This document shows positions 10,744 through 17,933 of a DNA stretch of 20,233 nt, in pieces (position 1 is the stretch's first letter; each line of letters begins with the position of its first letter). The position numbers were made by a program, and so were the translations under genes. Below the pieces are notes generated by a model. That model did no database searches. It was not told where the DNA came from and saw only the letters and a program-made list of their open reading frames with translations. Location: contig JAUCBJ010004474.1 in assembly GCA_032718475.1 (NCBI GenBank), positions 1 to 20,233 on the forward strand, given 5' to 3'. The stretch comes from Nemertoderma westbladi. Lineage: Eukaryota > Xenacoelomorpha > Nemertodermatida > Nemertodermatidae.

Positions 10744-10849
10744 GCTCTGAAGTGATTGTCGTGGTGAGGATACTTCCTTTCATATCAGTATTTTATTGAA
10801 TCTCTTATTATCGCTTCATTGTCCATTCTGGTATATTCAACATTCATAT

Positions 10850-10872
10850 TGGCTGTCATCTATTGACAGCCA
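10850..10872. repeat. Perfect 9-bp inverted repeat
   Basis: TGGCTGTCA at 10850-10858 and TGACAGCCA at 10864-10872 are separated by the 5-nt loop TCTAT. It sits about 50 bp upstream of the TATA-like box. A looser inverted pair surrounds it: TGTCGTGG at 10757-10764 and CCACGACA at 10901-10908. It could be a dyad binding site or part of an older repeat into which the LINE inserted. Confidence 0.6.
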
Positions 10873-10923
10873 GAGGTCATACCCCGACTCACCATGACAA
10901 CCACGACAGTAGCCTCCATTCTC

Positions 10924-10931
10924 TATAAATA
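10924..10931 (+). promoter_or_regulatory. TATA-like box, partly inside the LINE target duplication
   Basis: TATAAATA lies directly at the LINE's 5' junction, and the LINE starts 6 bp after it. Initiation about 30 bp downstream would fall near 10955, inside the LINE and upstream of its long frame. The box belongs to the pre-insertion locus, since most of it is repeated in the 3' duplication. Use as a promoter is inferred. Confidence 0.4.
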
Positions 10932-10936
10932 CTGCA
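10925..10936 (+). repeat. Left target-site duplication of the LINE
   Basis: ATAAATACTGCA is identical to 14692-14703, directly after the poly(A) tail. A 12-bp perfect match at exactly these two edges is what target-primed reverse transcription leaves. The first A on the right could belong to the tail, so the duplication is 11-12 bp. Confidence 0.85.
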
Positions 10937-10983
10937 CTTCATCCACAACCTTTCACCAAACGAGCTGACTTACCGAGGAGGCT

Positions 10984-13900
10984 GTGTGCCAGTTGTATGG
11001 GCCCTACGTTACCGTGCGCCCGCCTCCCGGGCCCCCAGTTGTGCGCCCGCTTCCCGGGCCCCCGGTTACCGTGCGCCCGCCAGCCGGGCCCCCGGTTACC
11101 GTGCGCCCGCCTCCCGGGCACCCAGTTACCGCGCGCCTGCCACCCGTGCCCCCGGTTACCGTGCGCCCGCCATCCAGACCCCCGGTTAAAGTGCGCCCAC
11201 CAGCCGGGCCCCCAGTTGCCGTGCGCCCGCCACCCGGGCCCCCAGTTACCATGCACCCGCCACCTGGGCCCCCAGTTACCGTGCGCCCACGACCTGGGCC
11301 CCCAGTTACCATGCGCCCGCCACCCTGGCCCCCAGTTAACGTGCACCCTCGACCCGGGCCCCCAGTAACCGTGCGCCCGCCAGCCGGGCCCCCAGTCACC
11401 GTGCACCCGCCATCCGGGCCCCCAGTTACCATGCGCCCACCACCCGGGCCCCCACTTACCGTGCGCCCGCCATCCGGGCCCACAGCTACCGTGCGCCCGC
11501 CACCCGGACCCCCGGTTACCAAGCGCCCGCCACCCGGGCCCCCAGTTACCGTGCGCCCGCGACCCGGGCCCCCAGAAACCGTGCGCCCACCAGCCGGTCC
11601 CCCAGTTACCATGCGCCCGCCACCCGGGCCCACGGTTACCGTGCGCTCGTCACCCGGGCCCCCAGTTACCACAGTAAACACGACAGTAAACTGTCTGCTG
11701 TGGAATATAGAAGGTTACAAATATGTGCAGTTAAATCTGTCGCCCAAAGAACTAATAGGGAATTCTGATATCGCATTATTCACAGAAACCTTTAGCTATG
11801 AAACTGAAATAATAACTATTAGCACACATTATTCCTTCATCCAACCAGCGAAAAAACCGGAAACTGGACGTGGACGACCTTCAGGCGGGTTAACAATTAT
11901 GTGCAAACCCGAACTTAATCCGACCCTTCTCGCATCTTGCAACGAATATATGGCTATAAATACATCGTTAGCATACTTCCTCGTGTTCTACTTTAAGCCA
12001 GACATGGCCATTGAAGACATAATCTGTTTGATAGCTGAAGCGCTAACCTTTACCGGGCCTGACCTGACTATCTTATTAGGAGGTGACTTCAATTGCAGGG
12101 TCGACAAAGGATTGAGAGGTGAAGATCTACTGGATAGTTTATCTGGATTTGGATTCTCCCTGCTAAACGATCCAGCCATATATACGTACTCATCACCTCA
12201 AGGAAATAGTGCAATCGACTTGTTGTTCTACAGATACCCAAAGTGTGATACCCCTCCACAGCAACCTTCAATCACAGTTACAGGTAATCCACTCAGAAAA
12301 CATAGTCGATTGGATGCAAAAATTACAATACCAGGAAGAGTCATGCAATGCGTTGAAACCCCTTGTCCAAAGTTATCCCGGAAAATTAATGCAGAAAAGG
12401 TGGCATCATTGTTGGCAGTAAGTAATATAAATGACTACATCGGTAATGAACAAATAGACTCCGCTGCAGATACTCTAACAGATATAATATCAAACTCAAC
12501 TGATCCCAAACCCACCAAAGGTGCTCATCATGGCAAACGTTGGTATGACAATGAATGTCAGGAAGCAAAAGCTGGCCTCTTACGCTTAATGGCGAATAAA
12601 AATAGCTCTGAATACGATGCTAACTTATACTGGCTTAAAAGGAAAGATTACAAGTCACTAATCCACAAAAAGAAAGCCTTGTACGAGGAAGACCAACTTC
12701 TAGAGAAATTACGCAACACTGAGATTACGCCATGGCTATTGTTTAAAGACTATACACCACAGCCACCGGCACCAATCCCAACAGAAGAACTGGAAAATCA
12801 TTTCACGCAATTACTGGGGAAATGTGATGATACAGACGTCGTAACACCAATGCCAACCGTTCATGAACTGGCAGACGACCAATGGTACAACTCACCCATA
12901 ACGGAGGATGAGGTGTCGGCTTCAATAGGGAAATCTTCTGATAAAAAGGCATGTGGACCTGATCGCGTTTTTAATGAGCATATTAAAATAAGCGCATCTG
13001 TGATCTTAACAACACTAGTATGTTTATACAACATGTGTTTAGACATTGGCAAAATACCACTCCAATGGAAAACGAGTTTAATCAAGATAATGTATAAAGG
13101 GACGGGAAATAAATCACTACCGGACAATTACCGTGGGATAGCTTTAATCTGTGTCATGCTTAAAATGCTGACCACTATTATAAACCAGAGAGTTAGAAAG
13201 CACATTGCTCACCTATTACCGGAAGAGCAGTATGGCTTTACGTGTGGTAAATCTACGTTGCATGCCCTTAAAAAGCTCCTTGACGACGTATCCACTATCA
13301 TCAACAAAGCCAGCCGCCCATCATCTCAGAGAGTAGTTTATGCAGCATTCGTAGACCTACGGAAGGCATTTGATCTTGTAAATCGATCAATCCTAATGTA
13401 CAAGCTCTACACTATATTTGGCGTAAAGGGTAAAGTGTATAATCTTATCAGGGACATATTTCGGAACACAGTAAAAATTTACGATGGCATAAAACTCTCA
13501 AACCCAATAGAGCAGTTACGAGGAATACTCCAAGGAGACTGTTTTTCTCCAACATGTTTTTTGATGTTCATCGCAGATCTTGCCTCGACATTACGTCTCA
13601 TTGCTGATACTCTCAGGTTTATATTTTTCGCAGATGATTTAGTAATCTATTCATCAAATCGAGAACACATTCAAACAGCGCTACACGAGCTCCACAAATG
13701 GTGCAAATTAAACAAAATGGCTGTAAATTTAAAGAAAACCAAAATTTTGAAATTTAGAAGGGGAGGCCCATTACGCAGAACAGATAAATTAATATACAAT
13801 AATGAGAATGTGGAATTTTGTAACCATTATAAATATTTGGGAGTTATCTTGCAGCCAACACTTTGTTTCTCTAAACATATAGATACGAAGAAGAGGATAT

Positions 13901-14499
13901 CTTATGCCGCAATTGGCTGCTTGAGGAACCTGCAGCTAATATCAATAGCCACAGGGGTAAAAATATTTAGAATGAAAATAGAACCGATGGTCACCTACGC
14001 ATTTTCTGAGATTGGCATATATTTTACACTATCCAACCTCAAAGACATAGATAGAATAAAAGCAGCTTTTATGAAACGTCTTCTAGGATTGCCAAAAAAT
14101 GCGTCCAATACAATGGCTTTGAAACTTATAGGCACTCCAACCTTTATAGAAGATCTAATAACGAAAAGACCCTTAATGTTCAAGGCAAATATTATTGAAC
14201 AATACAAAGCTTGCCGTGTTGAAAAGGAAACAATATTTGAATCCATGAATTATAAACGTGGACCTGCCTTCGCATCAGAAACTTGGAGACAGCCTGGACA
14301 AACCAACCGACATGCTATGACAAGAGCTACATTCCATGGATTCCATTATAAAATCTGTTCCAATAAACATCCTTTCCATGAAATTAGCACTGATTGCCGC
14401 TGTATCTACTGCGATGAAGAAGATATACAACTACATCATGCATTAACATGCAAGGACTGTCCCTCTCTCAACGCACTAGCAAACAACTATGCATTGTAA
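10984..14499 (+). CDS. LINE endonuclease/reverse transcriptase with N-terminal Pro-rich decapeptide repeats
   Basis: A 1,171-codon frame, open from 10969 after TGA 10966. No ATG precedes the repeats; 10984 is GTG, and the first in-frame ATG is 11251 (ACCATG) inside the array, so the true start is unknown. Residues 11-229 are 22 copies of a VRPPPGPPVT-like decapeptide. An endonuclease/exonuclease/phosphatase domain follows: N241 in WNIEG, E268 in FTETF, GDFN at D368-N370, SAID with D412, and H440. The usual SDH reads RKH. Reverse transcriptase spans about 640-1000: D791 in VDLRKAFD, LQGD near 849-852 and FADD with D884/D885. A C1140-X2-C1143-X8-H1152-X3-C1156 motif lies near the end, and the stop is TAA 14497. 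The family nicks chromosomal DNA and primes cDNA synthesis there. There is no internal stop or frameshift. Whether the repeats are translated is not shown. Confidence 0.93.
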   Translation: MCQLYGPYVTVRPPPGPPVVRPLPGPPVTVRPPAGPPVTVRPPPGHPVTARLPPVPPVTVRPPSRPPVKVRPPAGPPVAVRPPPGPPVTMHPPPGPPVTVRPRPGPPVTMRPPPWPPVNVHPRPGPPVTVRPPAGPPVTVHPPSGPPVTMRPPPGPPLTVRPPSGPTATVRPPPGPPVTKRPPPGPPVTVRPRPGPPETVRPPAGPPVTMRPPPGPTVTVRSSPGPPVTTVNTTVNCLLWNIEGYKYVQLNLSPKELIGNSDIALFTETFSYETEIITISTHYSFIQPAKKPETGRGRPSGGLTIMCKPELNPTLLASCNEYMAINTSLAYFLVFYFKPDMAIEDIICLIAEALTFTGPDLTILLGGDFNCRVDKGLRGEDLLDSLSGFGFSLLNDPAIYTYSSPQGNSAIDLLFYRYPKCDTPPQQPSITVTGNPLRKHSRLDAKITIPGRVMQCVETPCPKLSRKINAEKVASLLAVSNINDYIGNEQIDSAADTLTDIISNSTDPKPTKGAHHGKRWYDNECQEAKAGLLRLMANKNSSEYDANLYWLKRKDYKSLIHKKKALYEEDQLLEKLRNTEITPWLLFKDYTPQPPAPIPTEELENHFTQLLGKCDDTDVVTPMPTVHELADDQWYNSPITEDEVSASIGKSSDKKACGPDRVFNEHIKISASVILTTLVCLYNMCLDIGKIPLQWKTSLIKIMYKGTGNKSLPDNYRGIALICVMLKMLTTIINQRVRKHIAHLLPEEQYGFTCGKSTLHALKKLLDDVSTIINKASRPSSQRVVYAAFVDLRKAFDLVNRSILMYKLYTIFGVKGKVYNLIRDIFRNTVKIYDGIKLSNPIEQLRGILQGDCFSPTCFLMFIADLASTLRLIADTLRFIFFADDLVIYSSNREHIQTALHELHKWCKLNKMAVNLKKTKILKFRRGGPLRRTDKLIYNNENVEFCNHYKYLGVILQPTLCFSKHIDTKKRISYAAIGCLRNLQLISIATGVKIFRMKIEPMVTYAFSEIGIYFTLSNLKDIDRIKAAFMKRLLGLPKNASNTMALKLIGTPTFIEDLITKRPLMFKANIIEQYKACRVEKETIFESMNYKRGPAFASETWRQPGQTNRHAMTRATFHGFHYKICSNKHPFHEISTDCRCIYCDEEDIQLHHALTCKDCPSLNALANNYAL
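11014..11670 (+). repeat. 30-bp G+C-rich minisatellite, 22 copies, in frame
   Basis: The first copy is 27 bp (11014-11040), followed by 21 copies of exactly 30 bp (11041-11670). The consensus, split in two, is GTGCGCCCGCCACCC then GGGCCCCCAGTTACC. It contains CCCGGG and GC-box-like CCCGCC sites and is sharply G+C-rich against A+T-rich surroundings. Because 30 is divisible by 3 and the unit has few stop-prone words, several other frames on both strands are also open. Many differences between copies change the amino acid (V/M/K/A, P/A/S/R), so selection on the peptide is not evident. It may equally be a LINE 5' promoter monomer array. Confidence 0.96.
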
Positions 14500-14656
14500 A
14501 CATTTTAATATAACAACCATTCTGTGTCATTAAACCACATAGTACCGTTTTAATTATTTAATGTTACTTACCGTATCTCTAAACTCTATACTTTATCGTG
14601 TAACTGTACACTGCATATACATGTTTACTATATGAACCGTTTTAGCCAATTAAATT

Positions 14657-14670
14657 ACCCCGAACGGGGT
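14657..14670 (+). other. 3'-terminal stem-loop of the LINE
   Basis: ACCCC-GAAC-GGGGT forms a 5-bp stem with a 4-nt loop, six nucleotides before the poly(A) tail. In several LINE families a terminal RNA hairpin is recognised by the element's own reverse transcriptase, and this is a good candidate for that role. The rest of the 3' untranslated region (14500-14656) is A+T-rich with no other clear feature. Confidence 0.6.
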
Positions 14671-14676
14671 GAATCG

Positions 14677-14692
14677 AAAAAAAAAAAAAAAA
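14677..14692 (+). other. Poly(A) tail of the LINE
   Basis: Sixteen consecutive A residues follow the stem-loop and run straight into the right-hand target duplication. This fixes the 3' end and the plus orientation of the element. Confidence 0.9.
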
Positions 14693-14703
14693 TAAATACT
14701 GCA
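14692..14703 (+). repeat. Right target-site duplication of the LINE
   Basis: ATAAATACTGCA, identical to 10925-10936. It is followed at once by an AGCCTC...GAGGCT dyad (14703-14708 and 14719-14724) in the host flank. Confidence 0.85.
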
Positions 14704-15022
14704 GCCTCTCACTCATTCGAGGCTAGCATATCATTCATTATTATTCTTACCTACATTATCTCAATATGTTTTACCGCATGAACAGTTATTCATCATATGT
14801 TACTGTATTATTATTCGATTATTTAGTAGGGTTATTGGTGCAGAAGTATATTATTGTAAGTGCCGATATTCCTTCTTTAGTTACCGGTATTTCGGGAGCT
14901 TCGCCCACATCTCATTTCAAGATTCAATTCAATGTAAGTAAAATAATATTCAATATCATATTATTTATTTCCATATATGGGATTAACTGCGACAGCGCGT
15001 AAACTGAGAAGTCAATAGGCCC
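14704..15022. other. Host flank without a supported gene
   Basis: A+T-rich. It contains the reverse complement (14895-14906) of the 12-mer at 10272-10283. A 78-codon frame at 14766-15002 has no recognisable domain and is not called. Confidence 0.45.
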
Positions 15023-15480
15023 CTAGGTAATGATATGCAGCCAGGTAGGACGTATTGCTCCGAGAATTGCAGATTTGAGACAGTCCGCAAATAACGGGAT
15101 TTTCGGGGTAACTTTCAGCTTCACATCCGTTACATAGACAAAAGAATCAATGACATCAATAACAGCACCAGCACCATATAATTTAACATTGGCAGACCGT
15201 GTAACCGTGTACGACTTAGGAACAAAATAAATACATTTCGTTTTTTTAATATTGAATAATATAGAATGTGAATTAGCAAATACAACTGTCATATTAATTA
15301 GTTTTTGTAAACCATAGATTGAGTTGGAAATAATGCACAGATCATCAGCGTATATAATATGGTTAATTCTGGTTGATCCCATTAGACATCCAGTTCCACT
15401 GGCATTTAACTGTGTGCTAAGATCGTCTATGTATACGTTATAGAAGAGGGGGCTTAAGACCCCGCCCGGTCGTAGTGGCC
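15023..15480 (-). pseudogene. Reverse transcriptase fragment of a second LINE family
   Basis: Read on the minus strand, the frame carries a GGVLSP motif (RT block B) near 15445-15463, then NVYIDDLS. IIYADDL, the catalytic YADD block, follows near 15340-15360, with GLQKLIN and a lysine-rich IKKTK about 25-45 residues later. This order is diagnostic for the palm of LINE reverse transcriptases. Only about 150 codons remain: there is no endonuclease, no motif A and no C-terminal region. The similarity fades after residue ~80 of the 15382-start frame, probably through mutation or a frameshift. Residues around YADD differ from the complete LINE upstream, so this is another family. Upstream on its own strand, DNA resembling the frame stops near 15480, next to a hairpin. 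Confidence 0.85.
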
Positions 15481-15494
15481 TTGTTAGGTTACTG

Positions 15495-15521
15495 GGTATG
15501 GTAACGAGTTAGTACCATGCC
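15495..15521. repeat. Inverted repeat at the edge of the RT fragment
   Basis: GGTATGGTA (15495-15503) pairs with TACCATGCC (15513-15521) with one G-T pair and a 9-nt loop. It lies just outside the RT fragment and may mark its breakpoint. No function is recognised. Confidence 0.45.
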
Positions 15522-15890
15522 TATCATTCACGATTAGTATGTGTGGTGGGGGGGTGTAGTGACGGGTTGGGTTAGTAGCTCATGCATATTAGATGGTGGG
15601 ACTGTTATTTGCTAATAGTTGGGGACCATGCAGTGTGTCTAACTGTACAGGTGTCGGGTGCATGTGCTGGATCAAACGTAGCCTGGTATGCTATAATGGC
15701 GTGGTATGTGTACTCTCCGACGTCGGTAGGAGGGTGGGCTGTTGGGCTGCCTCTGCGCCATTGGGGTGGGGAGGGGGGGGGGGGGAAGTCAGATGTAGCT
15801 ATGTCGTGTTGATGGTTGGTGAGGATTCTTGGGTGTGGGTTGTTCGACAGAGCCCCGTCAGCTGAAACAGCCAGTGCCGCTAGTCTGTGG
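15522..15890. other. G+T-rich non-coding stretch with a G-quadruplex-prone tract
   Basis: Overlapping open frames on both strands follow from base composition and have no domain. Within it, 15732-15785 has three GGG runs, then GGGG-T-GGGG-A and a run of 13 G. This comfortably meets the four-run G-quadruplex rule on the plus strand. Nothing else is seen. Confidence 0.6.
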
Positions 15891-15960
15891 GGTTGACTTG
15901 TTGACGAGAGGCGCAATGGGATACGCATTGCGTATCTCCTTCTGTCAACCAATACTGGCC
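15891..15960. repeat. Nested inverted repeats with two alternative inner hairpins
   Basis: GGTTGAC (15891-15897) pairs with GTCAACC (15954-15960). Inside, GATACGCA-T-TGCGTATC (15920-15936) is a perfect 8-bp dyad. CGCAATG (15912-15918) can instead pair with CATTGCG (15926-15932). The two inner hairpins exclude each other. No family of structured RNA is recognised, and it may be the tip of a decayed inverted-repeat element. Confidence 0.55.
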
Positions 15961-16050
15961 ATAAGTAGGTATACCATTGTAATTTAAGTACGTAGGGCCT
16001 AACACTAAATAAGCGCTACTGTAAATACGTAGCACTGTAAATATGTTATA

Positions 16051-16200
16051 TAGGCCCGGTTTCTCAAACTAAGTGCCCACTTATACAAAAATGGCCACTG
16101 AATAATTTTAAATACCCACTTTGTTAATGGCCAATTAGTTTAAGTTAAGTATTGTTTCTCATAAAAAGATAAGGAGCACTTAACTAAGTGGCCACTTTAA
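16051..16200. repeat. MITE/SINE-like dispersed-repeat segment
   Basis: It opens with GGCCCGGTTTCTC. From memory, this type of start is common for short dispersed elements in marine invertebrates. It holds two diverged direct copies of a GTTTCTCA...AAGTG.CCACTT pattern (about 16060-16082 and 16155-16198) and a perfect palindrome AAGTGGCCACTT at 16186-16197. No reverse-complement end copy and no flanking duplication are evident, so the class is uncertain. Confidence 0.35.
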
Positions 16201-16221
16201 TAATTTATGATAATATGTATC

Positions 16222-16266
16222 CTAAACTGAAAGTTTAGTTCAGTAGTTAGCGGACCGGTAGCTAAC
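16222..16266. repeat. Cluster of short inverted repeats
   Basis: CTAAACT-GAA-AGTTTAG (16222-16238) overlaps ACTGAA...TTCAGT (16226-16244) and is followed by GTTAGC...GCTAAC (16246-16266). No function is recognised. Confidence 0.5.
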
Positions 16267-16373
16267 AGTTCAATCAGTTAAATATGTTCATATGTGAATG
16301 GAAGATCATAATTTAATTTATTTTTATTACGTCTGAGCAAAGGGTGAGAACAAAACAAAGACCCAAAACTTTG

Positions 16374-16430
16374 AATAATAATAAATAATTTAAATAATAA
16401 TAAATAATTTAAATAATAATAATAATTACT
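16374..16430. repeat. A+T microsatellite, 19-bp period
   Basis: Two copies of a 19-bp unit made of AAT steps ending in AATTTA, followed by a partial AATAAT run. It is a simple low-complexity tract. Confidence 0.8.
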
Positions 16431-16510
16431 GTAAATAATAAAATAATTTTAGCTAGCTAGACCAAGCCTTGATTACTAGCCATTTTAAATATGAAAAATG
16501 ACTATCTATA

Positions 16511-16581
16511 TGTTCTAGAACATTATATTTTTTATTTTATTTATGTTCTAGAATAGTGTATAATGATATTTTGTTCTAGAA
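16511..16581 (+). promoter_or_regulatory. Three heat-shock-element-like palindromes
   Basis: TGTTCTAGAA occurs at 16511-16520, 16544-16553 and 16572-16581. The core TTCTAGAA is two inverted nTTCn/nGAAn units, the arrangement bound by heat shock factor. Each is only a two-unit element, whereas strong heat shock promoters usually have three or more units per site. The cluster lies 36-106 bp upstream of a TATA box. The assignment rests on motifs alone. Confidence 0.45.
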
Positions 16582-16590
16582 CTCTACAAT

Positions 16591-16604
16591 GTTGCCATGG
16601 TAAC
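16591..16604. promoter_or_regulatory. X-box palindrome (RFX-type site)
   Basis: GTTGCCATGGTAAC fits the X-box consensus RYYNYY-N-RRNRAC bound by RFX factors, which regulate ciliary genes in animals. It sits between the third TTCTAGAA palindrome and the TATA box, a normal proximal-promoter place. Function is inferred. Confidence 0.5.
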
Positions 16605-16616
16605 GATGATTTATGT

Positions 16617-16623
16617 TATAAAA
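16617..16623 (+). promoter_or_regulatory. TATA box
   Basis: TATAAAA lies 12 bp after the X-box palindrome. Initiation would be expected near 16647. The first ATG in reasonable context downstream is 16698, which opens only 17 codons before TAA at 16749-16751. No long frame follows, so any transcript would be non-coding, spliced, or have lost its gene. Confidence 0.45.
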
Positions 16624-17644
16624 ATGCGACTGCATACGGAACTGTTCCCTAAAATTCAGTATCGTTATAGGCCTTTACTTGTACCGGGTAGGAGTCAATG
16701 GCGCAAAATGAAAGCAAACACAATATAAATTTTCGTGGGTTTGAAAATTAATTTAATTTAATTAAGGGAAACATTGAAGGAAAGGAGCAGGTTACAGTGA
16801 CGGTGTTTTCTAACCAAAACTGTGACGGGATCAAGGGATCCTATGCGATCCGATCCTAAATAAACTATGCATCACCGTTTGCTTAGGGGTAGTGCTAGTA
16901 GCTAGGCCAAGGCCGTTGTAGTAAAATAATAAGAGTTCGTTGTTGTCTCTTAATATTCTGAACGTTAATAATAGCACAATAAAGTAGCTGTACAGGTTTT
17001 GATGGATACCGGTATACTGGAATATTGGTGACGGTGAAGAAATGTCACTGGTCTGCACTAAACTAATAACTGGGTAACTGAATTCACAGACCGGTAGAAG
17101 TAGATAATATACCACACATCAATATTACTCTACCGCTACATTACTGTGGCCTTTCACCTAGTGGATGCTCTCCCTCGCCCCTATTGGCTAATAACCTACT
17201 TCACGCCTCTCCACTCTGGGAGTGTTTCCCCCCCTGTTGGCCCCTGCTTGCTGTTTCCCCTTCCGAGGTGGTTTGACCTCTAACCTCCCTTTGTGTGGCT
17301 TTGGGGTTGTGGTACAAGATTAGTTACTGCTAATCTCGTATCTCCAATATATTACTGAAAATGCCACTGTCCCAACTTTGTGAGGGTAATGAGGCGGAAT
17401 TGAATCCGCTTACACTCCCCCCATGCTATCTTCCCGGTGAGAATATCCCTACAAGTGCGCTTCAATTCCACTGGAGCCCGATCTACTATCAGGTGTGGGG
17501 TGGAGTTCTTTTCTTGGAGTCGGCTTTCCAGGCCGCTCCCTCTGGGTATGATATTACTACCCCTTCTTCATGCAACCGCAACCTATGTTGCACCAAGACA
17601 TCTGGCGTCTCTGTTCGAGACAATTGTGGACTCCTCACACAATT
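16624..17644. other. Non-coding stretch downstream of the promoter-like cluster
   Basis: There is no supported gene. Small frames at 16831-17115 (minus) and 17361-17664 (plus, two overlapping frames) have no domain I recognise. A perfect 7-bp hairpin AGATTAG-TTACTG-CTAATCT lies at 17317-17336. A short CACTC-TGG-GAGTG dyad lies at 17212-17224. Confidence 0.45.
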
Positions 17645-17933
17645 TTAAAAACTTCTCACTCTGAACTCGCTCTCAATCTCACTCTCCCTTACTCTCACTG
17701 CTCGCTCCCCACATCTGAGTCGCACTCGTCTACTTTCCACACGTGTCAACACCTCCTCTCACTATCTTCCCTCGTACTGCTCTCATACTCCTCCGTTCCC
17801 CTGCCTCTCTCTGTGCTATCATTCTATCTACCTTGCTACTTACTTACTACTTACTATTAACTCTACTAACTTCACTAACTCTAACTCTCTAACTCCCTAA
17901 CTCTCTAATTCTACTAACTCTCTAACTCTATAA

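Larger units (their letters stand above)
10937..14691 (+). mobile_element. APE-type non-LTR retrotransposon (LINE), apparently complete
   Basis: The element is about 3.75 kb and lies between two copies of ATAAATACTGCA. It has a leader of about 47 nt, a 30-bp repeat array, one long endonuclease/reverse transcriptase frame, a 3' untranslated region with a terminal stem-loop, and a poly(A) tail of 16 A. No separate ORF1 is visible. Perfect duplications and an open frame suggest a recent insertion. The clade is not settled: the C-terminal Cys/His motif recalls Jockey/I/R1-group elements. A 5' truncation cannot be excluded, because duplications also flank truncated copies. Confidence 0.88.

Noticed and set aside
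10939-11681. Gly/Trp-rich and Gly/Arg-rich open frames on the minus strand, and two other plus-strand frames, across the 30-bp array
   Set aside because: A G+C-rich unit with a length divisible by three keeps several frames open at once. Only the frame that continues into the endonuclease has outside support.
14766-15002. 78-codon plus-strand frame after the LINE
   Set aside because: A+T-driven hydrophobic composition and no family signature.
15582-15952. Open frames in the G-rich segment, including a Pro/His-rich minus-strand frame
   Set aside because: They arise from the G+T-rich composition and G13 run; no domain is visible.
17361-17664. Two overlapping 75-95 codon frames
   Set aside because: They show no recognisable domain or motif, and they overlap each other at the edge of low-complexity DNA.
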